64,000 bases of DNA, taken from NCBI RefSeq assembly GCF_003367505.1, contig NZ_PXXX01000018.1:186001-250000 (forward strand). The letters are read 5' to 3'. The DNA comes from Lysinibacillus capsici (GTDB lineage: Bacteria; Bacillota; Bacilli; Bacillales_A; Planococcaceae). The first letter of the stretch is position 1. Each line of letters starts with the position of its first letter. Positions 56,421-64,000 of this stretch are shown one piece after another. The notes beneath the pieces were generated by a model. The model worked only from the letters and a program-made list of their open reading frames with translations, was not told the origin of the DNA and made no database searches. The position numbers were made by a program, and so were the translations under genes.

Positions 56421-57335
56421 TTAATGTAATTGATTGTAAGCTACAGCAATTTTCGCGCCGACTACTGCATTGTTTTTCACTAATGCAATGTTGGCATCAA
56501 GACTTTTACCTTCTGTTAATTCTTTAACTTTGCCAAGTAAGAATGGTGTAACATTTTTACCTTGAATGCCATTCTCTTCAGCTTCAACTAAAGCTTTTTC
56601 AATAATGTTTGTAATAAATGCATGCTCTAATGCTTCAGACTCAGGAATTGGATTTGCGATGACAGCGCCACCTTTTAAGCCTAATTGCCATTTCGCAGAT
56701 AGCATTTCTGCAATTTCTTCTGGCGTATCTAATTGGAAGTTTACATCAAATCCACTTTGACGTGTGTAGAATGCTGGTAATTCATTCGTACCATAACCAA
56801 CCACTGGCACACCTTTTGTTTCAAGATATTCTAATGTAAGACCGATGTCTAAAATAGATTTTGCACCCGCACAGATAACGGCAACATTTGTTTGTGCTAA
56901 TTCTTCTAAATCAGCAGAGACATCCATTGTTGTTTCCGCACCACGGTGTACACCACCAATACCACCTGTAACAAAGATTTCAATACCTGCAAGCTCTGCA
57001 CAGATCATTGTCGCTGCAACTGTTGTAGCACCTAATTTTTTCGTTGCTAGTAAGTAGCCTAAGTCACGACGTGAAGCTTTTGCAACACCTTGAGCATTAC
57101 CGAACATTTCTAGTTCTTCATCTGATAGACCAATTTTAATTTTTCCATCAATTAATGCAATTGTTGCTGGGACTGCACCATTATCGCGAATAATTTGCTC
57201 AACTTCACGCGCAGTTTGCACGTTTTGTGGGTATGGCATACCGTGTGAAATAATTGTTGATTCTAACGCAACGATTGGTAGACCTTTTGCTTGTCCTGCT
57301 TTTACTTCTTCTGATAATACGATGAATTCTTTCAT
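56421..57335 (-). CDS. psuG: Pseudouridine-5'-phosphate glycosidase
   Basis: This 304-residue enzyme splits pseudouridine 5'-phosphate to uracil and ribose 5-phosphate. Family blocks seen are [54 protein letters not shown] and [21 protein letters not shown] 57335 follows GGAGGAAT, four bases after the psuK stop. With PsuK it completes pseudouridine breakdown. Confidence 0.95.
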   Translation of the reverse strand: MKEFIVLSEEVKAGQAKGLPIVALESTIISHGMPYPQNVQTAREVEQIIRDNGAVPATIALIDGKIKIGLSDEELEMFGNAQGVAKASRRDLGYLLATKKLGATTVAATMICAELAGIEIFVTGGIGGVHRGAETTMDVSADLEELAQTNVAVICAGAKSILDIGLTLEYLETKGVPVVGYGTNELPAFYTRQSGFDVNFQLDTPEEIAEMLSAKWQLGLKGGAVIANPIPESEALEHAFITNIIEKALVEAEENGIQGKNVTPFLLGKVKELTEGKSLDANIALVKNNAVVGAKIAVAYNQLH

Positions 57336-57339
57336 GTTG

Positions 57340-58431
57340 TTATTCCTCCATTTCATTTTTCAACAAATCTACTGATAATTCAGGTCTTACTGTATAAGGA
57401 GATGCCAATGTATTTTTTGCATTGGTTAATCCAGCATCAATACATGTCTCAAAAGATTGTCCAGTCAGCCAACTGTGAATAACAGCGCTAACAAAGGCAT
57501 CTCCTGCTCCTGTCACATCTTCAATTTTGTCAATCACTTTAGCGGCAACATGACAAGGGGCAATCGTTGTAGATGCTGCATAAACGCCCTTGCTACCAGC
57601 CGTGATAATGACATGCTCCGCACCTAATTGTAGGAGCTGTTGTAAAGCTTTTTCATAATGGGTAGCGTTTTCAATTTTATGTCCAACAATCGTTTCCGCT
57701 TCATCTGTGTTACAAATAAACCAAGTTACGCCTTGTAATGTTTCAGGTAGTCGATTCATTTTTGGCGAAGATACTGGCACAATGACAAGTGGAATATCAC
57801 GAGCAAGGGCTACTTGCTGGATATACGCCACTGTTTCTTTTGGACAGTTTAAATCCAAAATAAAACAGCCCGCGTTTACAAGCATTGTTTCATGTTTTTT
57901 CAACAAGCTCGGTAACAGAAGGTCGTAAACTTCCATATTTGCTACAGCTAGTGCTAGCTCACCCTGTTCATCCATGATGGCAGTATAAGAACCTGTGGAA
58001 GCCTCTGCAAGCTGCTCTACATAACGTAGATTCATAAAGGATTCCGAAGCCTCTTGGATCACTTGCCAATCAGCATCCTTACCTGCCGTTGTCAGTAACG
58101 TCACTTGGTGGTTTAATCTGCCTAAGTTTTCAGCAATATTTCGACCAACGCCACCTACACTAAAGGAAGAACTGGCAGGGTTAGATGTTCCAAATTGAAC
58201 ATTGCCCTTGACATGGAATTTGCGGTCTAAATTAGCTCCACCGATGCAAATAATTTCATTTTCTTCGGGTAATATATAAGCACGACCTACAATTTTTCCT
58301 TGCTTCGTTAAACTAGACACTAAATTAGCAAGCACAGGACGCGACAGATTCATTGCATCTGCCATTTCTTGCTGAGACATAAACGGATTCTGGCGAATTA
58401 AAGCAAGCACCGCCTGTTCTCTTTCATTCAT
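57340..58431 (-). CDS. psuK: Pseudouridine kinase with N-terminal helix-turn-helix
   Basis: This 363-residue PfkB-family kinase carries an extra N-terminal winged helix at about residues 5-52 ([30 protein letters not shown]). The kinase part opens [17 protein letters not shown] and has the catalytic [14 protein letters not shown] near the end. Pairing with psuG identifies the substrate as pseudouridine. The DNA-binding domain suggests the kinase also acts as a regulator; a palindrome on its own promoter supports self-control. Confidence 0.92.
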   Translation of the reverse strand: MNEREQAVLALIRQNPFMSQQEMADAMNLSRPVLANLVSSLTKQGKIVGRAYILPEENEIICIGGANLDRKFHVKGNVQFGTSNPASSSFSVGGVGRNIAENLGRLNHQVTLLTTAGKDADWQVIQEASESFMNLRYVEQLAEASTGSYTAIMDEQGELALAVANMEVYDLLLPSLLKKHETMLVNAGCFILDLNCPKETVAYIQQVALARDIPLVIVPVSSPKMNRLPETLQGVTWFICNTDEAETIVGHKIENATHYEKALQQLLQLGAEHVIITAGSKGVYAASTTIAPCHVAAKVIDKIEDVTGAGDAFVSAVIHSWLTGQSFETCIDAGLTNAKNTLASPYTVRPELSVDLLKNEMEE

Positions 58432-58453
58432 AGCATCACCTTTTATTATATTT

Positions 58454-58488
58454 GTTTATATTATAAACTTTTGTTTGAGTTATGTCAA
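58454..58488 (-). promoter_or_regulatory. psuK promoter with palindromic operator
   Basis: Consensus TTGACA (58488-58483) and TATAAT (58465-58460) are 17 bases apart. The -10 box lies inside the perfect palindrome GTTTATA-A-TATAAAC (58454-58468). Binding there would block the polymerase. Confidence 0.8.
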
Positions 58489-58501
58489 AAGATTCTTTAT
58501 T

Positions 58502-58541
58502 AAAAAAGTTGAACCTCATCTTACTGAGGTTCAACTTTTTT
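58502..58541 (-). terminator. Terminator of the MFS gene at 58545
   Basis: A 14-bp stem of AGTTGAACCTCA type with its complement is followed on the minus strand by TTTTTTA. Confidence 0.9.
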
Positions 58542-58544
58542 TGT

Positions 58545-59795
58545 TTATGCTTGCTGAGGTGTTTGTTTTTTAACAATGATGACGAATAAACTGGCCATTG
58601 CACAAAACATTCCTGCAAGAAAAAAAGCCCATGTATAAGAGTTAAAAAATTTATAAATTAACCCTCCACCATACGCTGCAACCGCCGCTCCTGCTTGATG
58701 TGAAGCAAATATCCACCCATAGATAATACTGCTTTTTTGCATACCAAAAATTTGTCGTGTAATACTGATGGTTGGTGGCACTGTAGCAATCCAATCTAGT
58801 CCGTAAAAGATCGTGAAAATCGTTAATAAAACAAATGATCCTTGTGCAAGTGCATAAGGGAGCAATAATAGAGATGCGCCTCTTAACAGGTAATACCAAA
58901 ACAATAACCACCGATTATCGAAGCGATCAGATAACCAGCCAGACGCAGTTGTGCCTAATAAATTAAAAATGCCCATAAAAGAAAGGAATGATGCGGCAGT
59001 GACTAAAGGAACGCCAAAGCTAATACAATAAGAAACAAAATGAGTACCAATTAATCCACTTGTCGATAGCCCACAAATAAAAAAGCTACCTGCTAAGAGC
59101 CAAAATGCTTTAACCTTAATCGCCTCAAATAAACCTTTAAAAGCCATAGCTATTGGATTCTTCTTTTGCTGTATTTGTTGTTCCTCTATAGCCTCCTCTT
59201 GTCCATAAGGAGTTAACCCCATATCCTGAGGTCTATTTTTTATAAAAAGCGCAATCATGAAAAACATTATGATACTAAGGAGTAGCATTAATGTGATAGC
59301 CCATCGCCAAGAATAGTGTTCAATAATGATAGCTAGAACTGGTAATAAAATTAACTGGCCCGTGGCTGTACTTGCCGTTAAAATACCAACCGCTAATCCT
59401 CTGCGTTTTACAAACCAATGATTCGCAACATATGGGCTAAGGACAGTTAAAAAAAGACTTGCTCCAAGACCAATAATGCCCCCCCAAATAACGATTAGCT
59501 GCCAGGATTCACTCATCAAAAATGTTAAAGTCATTCCTAATACTAAAGTTGCCATAGCACCTAGCATCATTTTCTTTAAGCCAATGACTTCAAGCAACGC
59601 AGCCATAAATGGTCCAGATATGCCATATAAAAACAAACTTACAGCAAAAGCTAAAGCAATGGTTGAACGATCCCAGTGAAATTCTTTTTCAAGAGGGTCG
59701 ATAAACACGCCAGATGATGACATTGTAATTCCTGCGACAATTATCGAGAAAAATGTGACGATTAAAATAAACCAACTATAATGAACACGCTTCAC
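58545..59795 (-). CDS. MFS transporter, 12-span, monocarboxylate-type (OFA-like)
   Basis: This 416-residue permease has about 12 spans, beginning RVHYSWFILIVTFFSIIVAGITMSSSGVFIDPLEKEF, a form seen in the YbfB/OFA branch of MFS. It contains GIMT-like LAVGILTASTATGQLILLP, and LLGTTASGWLSDRFDNRW as motif A between halves. The start is GTG 59795 behind AAGGTG; the frame is open 28 codons upstream. It is divergent from a MarR gene that probably represses it. The substrate is unknown. Confidence 0.85.
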   Translation of the reverse strand: MKRVHYSWFILIVTFFSIIVAGITMSSSGVFIDPLEKEFHWDRSTIALAFAVSLFLYGISGPFMAALLEVIGLKKMMLGAMATLVLGMTLTFLMSESWQLIVIWGGIIGLGASLFLTVLSPYVANHWFVKRRGLAVGILTASTATGQLILLPVLAIIIEHYSWRWAITLMLLLSIIMFFMIALFIKNRPQDMGLTPYGQEEAIEEQQIQQKKNPIAMAFKGLFEAIKVKAFWLLAGSFFICGLSTSGLIGTHFVSYCISFGVPLVTAASFLSFMGIFNLLGTTASGWLSDRFDNRWLLFWYYLLRGASLLLLPYALAQGSFVLLTIFTIFYGLDWIATVPPTISITRQIFGMQKSSIIYGWIFASHQAGAAVAAYGGGLIYKFFNSYTWAFFLAGMFCAMASLFVIIVKKQTPQQA

Positions 59796-59828
59796 CTCAA
59801 CACCTTCTTTTCTTTGATAGACTACAAA

Positions 59829-59885
59829 ACATGTATATACATGTTTAAGTCTGCTTATTTCATTTATATGTATATACATGTATAA
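59829..59885. promoter_or_regulatory. Two palindromes between the MFS and MarR genes
   Basis: ACATGTATATACATGT at 59829-59844 is a perfect 16-bp palindrome. ATGTATATACAT recurs at 59868-59879, within TATGTATATACATGTATA. The centres are 37 bases apart. Their size and symmetry suit a MarR dimer, and they lie in the promoter region of the transporter gene. Confidence 0.75.
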
Positions 59886-59979
59886 TCATAGTAATCGTTC
59901 ATAAAGCTGTCAAGAAGTAATTTCTAGTTATTGGGTGTATACTTATAATTAGTAGAATCCCCTTAAAGGAGTACTGTCG

Positions 59980-60438
59980 ATGAAGAATCAACTTAAAAAT
60001 ATTGATTATACACAAATTTGTGTTTGTGCAAACCTTAGAAAAAAAACAAGGGTTGTCACACAATTATATGATAAGCTGCTACAGCCTACAGGTTTAAAAG
60101 TTACACAATATTCAATGCTTGCACATATTGACCTTCAACAAGCTGTCTCAATCAGCCGTTTAGGTGAAATTTTACAACTGGATCAAACCACTATAACACG
60201 TAATATTAATCTATTAAAGCAACATGGCTATGTTGAGTTAAAGCGAGATACCAATGATGCTCGTACCAAAAAAATAACGCTCACTGAAAAAGGTTTAGAA
60301 AAGCTGCATGAAGCAGCACCTATTTGGCAAGGCATTCAAGATAGAATTATCGAGGATATTGGAACCGAAAAATACGCAGATTTCTACGATACCTTGCGAA
60401 CAATGCAAAAAATTATTCAAGCCTATGACGAAGTATAA
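59980..60438 (+). CDS. MarR-family transcriptional regulator
   Basis: This 152-residue winged-helix protein has the MarR core VTQYSMLAHIDLQQAVSISRLGEILQLDQTTITRNINLLKQHGYVELKRDTNDARTKKI, shown in part as LQLDQTTITRNINLLKQHG with the wing DTNDARTKKITLT. Cysteines near the N terminus (ICVCANL) could serve redox or ligand sensing, which is inference. ATG 59980 follows AAAGGAG. A TATAAT at 59944 may be its -10 box. It is divergent from the MFS gene. Confidence 0.9.
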   Translation: MKNQLKNIDYTQICVCANLRKKTRVVTQLYDKLLQPTGLKVTQYSMLAHIDLQQAVSISRLGEILQLDQTTITRNINLLKQHGYVELKRDTNDARTKKITLTEKGLEKLHEAAPIWQGIQDRIIEDIGTEKYADFYDTLRTMQKIIQAYDEV

Positions 60439-60439
60439 A

Positions 60440-60472
60440 AAAAGCGCCCACAGTATAGGGCGCTTTTTGCCA
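60440..60472. terminator. Bidirectional terminator between marR and apt
   Basis: AGCGCCC/GGGCGCT with A and T tracts on either side lies between convergent genes. Confidence 0.9.
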
Positions 60473-60477
60473 TGCTC

Positions 60478-60990
60478 TTAATATTGAATAAGTGTTTTAA
60501 TATTTAAATCGCCAAGCTTTTCGCGACCATTTAATTCTAGAAGTTCAATCAGGAATGCACAGCCTACTACCTGACCACCTAATTGTTCTACTAAACGAAC
60601 CGTTGCTTCAACTGTACCACCAGTCGCTAGTAAATCATCACAGATTAAAACTTTTTGACCAGGCTTAATTGCATCATGATGCATTGTTAACGTATCTTTA
60701 CCATATTCAAGACCGTAGTCTGCACTAATTACCTCACGTGGTAATTTACCAGGTTTACGAACAGGGGCAAAGCCGATTTCAAGTGCATAGGCAACTGGAC
60801 AACCGATAATAAAACCACGTGCCTCAGGGCCAACAATAATTTCAGCGCCCACTTCTTTTGCATATTCTACGATTTGGTCTGTTGCATATTTGTATGCAGG
60901 ACCATTATCCATAATTGTTGTAATATCTCTGAAGGTAATGCCCTCTTTCGGCCAATTTTCAACCGTTGTAACGTATTGCTTTAAATCCAT
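60478..60990 (-). CDS. apt: Adenine phosphoribosyltransferase
   Basis: The enzyme makes AMP from adenine and PRPP. It is 170 residues long with the opening [20 protein letters not shown], the [10 protein letters not shown] loop, [11 protein letters not shown], and the PRPP site [16 protein letters not shown]. It follows recJ by 23 bases, as in B. subtilis. It recycles the adenine released by MtnN. Confidence 0.97.
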   Translation of the reverse strand: MDLKQYVTTVENWPKEGITFRDITTIMDNGPAYKYATDQIVEYAKEVGAEIIVGPEARGFIIGCPVAYALEIGFAPVRKPGKLPREVISADYGLEYGKDTLTMHHDAIKPGQKVLICDDLLATGGTVEATVRLVEQLGGQVVGCAFLIELLELNGREKLGDLNIKTLIQY

Positions 60991-61013
60991 GTTATTGCTC
61001 CTCCTACGAAACG

Positions 61014-63344
61014 TTATTCGTCCGCTGATGTTAAACGTTCATCAAACCATTGTTTTAATTCTATATAAGGAGCATAGACAAGCTTTTGCTCCATTTCAAT
61101 CTGTTCTGAACGTTGTTTGTAAGACGGTGCCTCTGTTAGTGCTTGTTTTGGAGCATTCACGTTGACAGTCGTCAGTCCACTCTCCATTTTAACAAAATCA
61201 AGCTCAAAAAACACCTGTGTCATAAATTTTAGTGTATCTAATGGCCACCCCGTATGCTTCGCTAAATCTGCGATATGCATATCAAGCGGAAAGGCTGGTC
61301 GATTTTTCAAGAACTTATAATACCAAGCAAATTGCTCACGAGTAGGTAGACCACTGAAGTATTGCGAGTCAGGCATATAAAAATGAGCATAAATACGTGA
61401 AGGGGCTGTCTTCTGTAAAACGTCCTCTAGCTTTTGAACATTGTGTGGCAAGTCTAAGAGCACGATGTAATCACTTTGTTCAATATTTGAAAGGGCTGGG
61501 TCAACCAGTGTAATAGGTGCACCGATTAATGATTGATAATAGGTCATCGTTTCTGGACGAAAGGCGATAAACCGGGCCACGTCCTTCGGTACCGTATTCA
61601 GCCATCGAGCTGTTTGACGGATACCACGAATATCAAATAACTGCCATTCTGTAGTTTGGACATCCTCGATCATAAATTGGGCTTTTTTACGTCCCTGCCA
61701 TTCGTTAATTTGCAAATCGCCTATAAAGGAAACTTTGATGCCATACGTTAATTCATCATGTAAATGCCCTTTGTTAAAACCAACACTATCCAATTTATCA
61801 TAGCCGTTTGTTATTTCCATTTTAATATGATTCTCGCCCGCTCCAATTTTACGCATGGAGGCGATTTCTACATCCTCCAGCACATACACAGGCTTAGGGA
61901 AATCTGTGCCAAATGGTCCTAGTGTTGAAATTTCCTCAATAGCATCCGCTGAAATTTCGTCTATGCTGAGCGGTATATCAATATGCACTACAGGTGTTAA
62001 TTGCTCCTCTGTTAAACAGGCTCTTGCCTGAGCATCTAAGCGAGTACGTAGTTCATCCACATGCTCTAATGATAAGGTCATACCTGCAGCCATAGGATGT
62101 CCACCAAAATGCGGTAAAATATCTCGATTTTTAGCTAGTTCATTATATAGATGAAAACCTTCAATACTTCGAGCAGAACCTTTTGCTATGCCCTTTTCGG
62201 GATCGAGTGACAGCACAATCGTTGGGCGGTAATACAGTTCAACGAGACGTGAGGCTACAATTCCTACAACACCTGCGTTCCAGCCCTCGCCAGCAACAAC
62301 AAGAACTAAGGAATTGCCGATTTTTTCATCTGCTTCAATCAGTGCGATGGCTTCATCTGTAATACTTTTCACAATATCTTTGCGCTCGGTATTGCAGGCA
62401 TTTAGCTTTTTTGCCAATGCGGTTGCTTTAGCATTATCCTCCGCCATTAATAATTCGACACCAGGAGCTGCTTCACCTAGACGACCAACAGCATTCAATC
62501 GTGGACCAAAATAAAAGCCAATCGTTTCTTCTGTAATTTTCATCTGCTCTGTACTGGCTATGTCACACATCGCTTGTACCCATGGACTAAGGGAACGACG
62601 CATTTCTTGTATGCCCCTCTTCACGAGATAGCGATTTTCATCCACCAACGGAACCAAATCTGCTACAGTGCCAATCGCCACAAATTCTATTAGATGGCTT
62701 GGTAGTTCACCATAAAGAGCATGTGCCAGCTTAAAGGCTACCCCTACTCCTGCTAGCTCGCCAAATGGATATTGCCCTTCTGGTATTCGGGGATGAAGAA
62801 TAATATCTGCTGGTGGTAGCTCCTCACCTGGCTCATGGTGATCTGTCACAATGACATCCATACCAAGCTCCTTTGCTACTCGAATAGGCTCAATACCAGA
62901 TATACCATTATCCACTGTAATGATTAACTGTACACCAGCTTCATAGGCCTCCCGAAATAGGGCTTCATGCGGACCATAGCCATGGATAAAACGATTCGGA
63001 ATTTTAAAGGAGACGTCTGCTCCAAGATCTAGTAAAACATGTAACATAACGGTTGTGCTTGTCACACCATCCGCATCATAATCACCATACACTAAAATTT
63101 TCTCACCATTTTCTAGTGCTTGTTCAATTCGTGCTACCGCTTCAGCCATACCATGCATAAGAAATGGGTCATGGATATTTGCCTCAGTCATATTTAATAA
63201 GCTTTCTGCCTCAGCCGTTGTTTCGCAGCCTCGTGCTGCTAAAATTTTTGCTGCAATCGCAGAAAGTTGTAAGTCATTTTGTAATGCTTGTACAAGTGTT
63301 GCGTCAGGACGCTCCACCTGCCATCTTTTTTTCGATAGAATCAT
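61014..63344 (-). CDS. recJ: Single-stranded-DNA-specific exonuclease RecJ
   Basis: This 776-residue nuclease has the DHH phosphoesterase motifs [30 protein letters not shown] and the DHHA1 signature [12 protein letters not shown]. An OB-fold region follows. The last 200 residues form the extra C-terminal domain seen in Firmicute RecJ. It acts 5' to 3' on single strands in recombination and repair. Confidence 0.96.
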   Translation of the reverse strand: MILSKKRWQVERPDATLVQALQNDLQLSAIAAKILAARGCETTAEAESLLNMTEANIHDPFLMHGMAEAVARIEQALENGEKILVYGDYDADGVTSTTVMLHVLLDLGADVSFKIPNRFIHGYGPHEALFREAYEAGVQLIITVDNGISGIEPIRVAKELGMDVIVTDHHEPGEELPPADIILHPRIPEGQYPFGELAGVGVAFKLAHALYGELPSHLIEFVAIGTVADLVPLVDENRYLVKRGIQEMRRSLSPWVQAMCDIASTEQMKITEETIGFYFGPRLNAVGRLGEAAPGVELLMAEDNAKATALAKKLNACNTERKDIVKSITDEAIALIEADEKIGNSLVLVVAGEGWNAGVVGIVASRLVELYYRPTIVLSLDPEKGIAKGSARSIEGFHLYNELAKNRDILPHFGGHPMAAGMTLSLEHVDELRTRLDAQARACLTEEQLTPVVHIDIPLSIDEISADAIEEISTLGPFGTDFPKPVYVLEDVEIASMRKIGAGENHIKMEITNGYDKLDSVGFNKGHLHDELTYGIKVSFIGDLQINEWQGRKKAQFMIEDVQTTEWQLFDIRGIRQTARWLNTVPKDVARFIAFRPETMTYYQSLIGAPITLVDPALSNIEQSDYIVLLDLPHNVQKLEDVLQKTAPSRIYAHFYMPDSQYFSGLPTREQFAWYYKFLKNRPAFPLDMHIADLAKHTGWPLDTLKFMTQVFFELDFVKMESGLTTVNVNAPKQALTEAPSYKQRSEQIEMEQKLVYAPYIELKQWFDERLTSADE

Positions 63345-63467
63345 CTGCTCACTTCCTTACGAAAGCTATTATACCGAATTTCTATAGGTTGCGCACTATC
63401 CGTTAGATTGATAGTTTTATCCATCGATTTTTAATTTCTATTCGTCACTTTTCCATTTCTTTCATCA

Positions 63468-63507
63468 TCAAAAAAGCCTACTCTTCTAAAGAGTAGACTT
63501 TTCTAAC
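63468..63507 (-). terminator. Terminator of the trp operon, overlapping the trpA stop
   Basis: AAGTCTACTCTT pairs with AAGAGTAGGCTT around the TAG stop codon, and on the minus strand six T follow. Confidence 0.9.
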
Positions 63508-64000
63508 ATACCTTTCGAGGCGGCTACTAATGCTTCCACCGTTGCCAAATCTCCTTGATGCAATGCCGTCACAATGGCACTACCGACAATTACACCATCT
63601 CCCAAAGCCCCCATCTTTTTCACTTGCTCTGGTGTTGAAATACCAAAGCCTGCAAGCACAGGGATTGGACTTGCTTGACGTAAGCTTGCAAAATGCTGTT
63701 CTAAATTATCAGCAAAACGCGATCTTGCTCCTGTGATCCCATTAACGGTCACTGCATAAACAAAACCCTGACTAGCTGCTGCGATGCGTGCTATACGCTC
63801 TGGAGGGCTTGTCAATGAGATAAGCTGTACCACATCAATGCCATATGGATTTAATGCATCACGTAACAACTCGCTCTCTTCCAAAGGGACATCTGGTACA
63901 ATTAATCCCTTAACTCCTCCAGCTACACAGGCTTGCGCAAAAGACTTTAAGCCATATGCTAATACTGGATTGAAATAAGTCATGACTACGAGAGGCACTG
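63486..64000 (-). CDS. trpA: Tryptophan synthase alpha chain, 5' end cut by window
   Basis: Only the C-terminal 170 or so residues are inside the window; the gene continues past 64000. Visible family blocks are VMTYFNPVLAYGLKSF, GLIVPDVPLEESELL, LISLTSPPERI, FVYAVTVNGITGARS and PVLAGFGISTPEQV. The product cleaves indole-glycerol phosphate and passes indole to TrpB. A terminator over the stop codon indicates it is last in its operon. Confidence 0.95.
   Translation of the reverse strand, partial: VPLVVMTYFNPVLAYGLKSFAQACVAGGVKGLIVPDVPLEESELLRDALNPYGIDVVQLISLTSPPERIARIAAASQGFVYAVTVNGITGARSRFADNLEQHFASLRQASPIPVLAGFGISTPEQVKKMGALGDGVIVGSAIVTALHQGDLATVEALVAASKGMLEKSTL

Overview
The window reads as a chromosomal segment of a spore-forming, low-GC Gram-positive bacterium of the Bacillales, most like Lysinibacillus or a close relative in the Planococcaceae (inference from protein sequences and gene order; the species cannot be fixed from sequence alone). 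Support comes from an intact pro-sigma-K gene, T-box leaders on alaS and hisS, an M-box leader, a 6S RNA beside aspS, and a gene order that closely follows the yqe-yrr-yrv region of Bacillus subtilis. Most genes lie on the minus strand.

Layout. 1-5152: the yqe operon read right to left (yqeG, yqeH, aroE, yqeI, nadD, yqeK, rsfS, yqeM), which combines ribosome assembly and silencing, NAD synthesis and the shikimate pathway. 5189-7402: psd and pssA (phosphatidylethanolamine synthesis, divergent), then sigK. 7523-16902: a 29-residue membrane peptide, mtnN, yrrS, greA, udk, the trmR-trhP1-trhP2 set for tRNA wobble uridine modification, mltG, two DUF1292 genes, ruvX and ireB. 16991-23004: alaS with a T-box; corA behind an M-box, a 31-codon upstream ORF and a long hairpin; an HpaB-type hydroxylase. 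23015-35194: recD2, then an accessory stretch (eukaryote-type HIS6/HisA, an unknown 95-residue partner, a broken membrane-protein gene, a RelP alarmone synthetase, a drug exporter), then the conserved yrrB, mnmA, yrvO, cymR and rarA. 35276-37400: three unrecognised genes. 37542-45478: tcdA, then an accessory phosphosugar cluster (MupG, lactose/cellobiose-type PTS, acetyltransferase, HPr, SIS protein, GntR regulator) with visible operators and cre sites. 45519-56215: 6S RNA, aspS, hisS with a T-box, a cell-wall amidase, a YfcC-type transporter, yuzF, dtd and rel. 56421-64000: psuG-psuK with a likely self-operator, an MFS/MarR divergent pair with paired palindromes, apt, recJ and the 3' part of trpA cut by the window edge.

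The strongest candidates for something not yet described are: the M-box/upstream-ORF/hairpin architecture before corA; the orphan HIS6-like gene translationally coupled to an unknown protein; the MupG plus lactose-type PTS cluster with its own HPr and SIS protein; exact 21-nt periodic repeats in intergenic DNA at two or three places, one of them inside the transcribed leader of hisS; a membrane segment in frame with the RelP gene; and several very small genes. All identifications rest on reading motifs and remembered family sequences; no database search was run.
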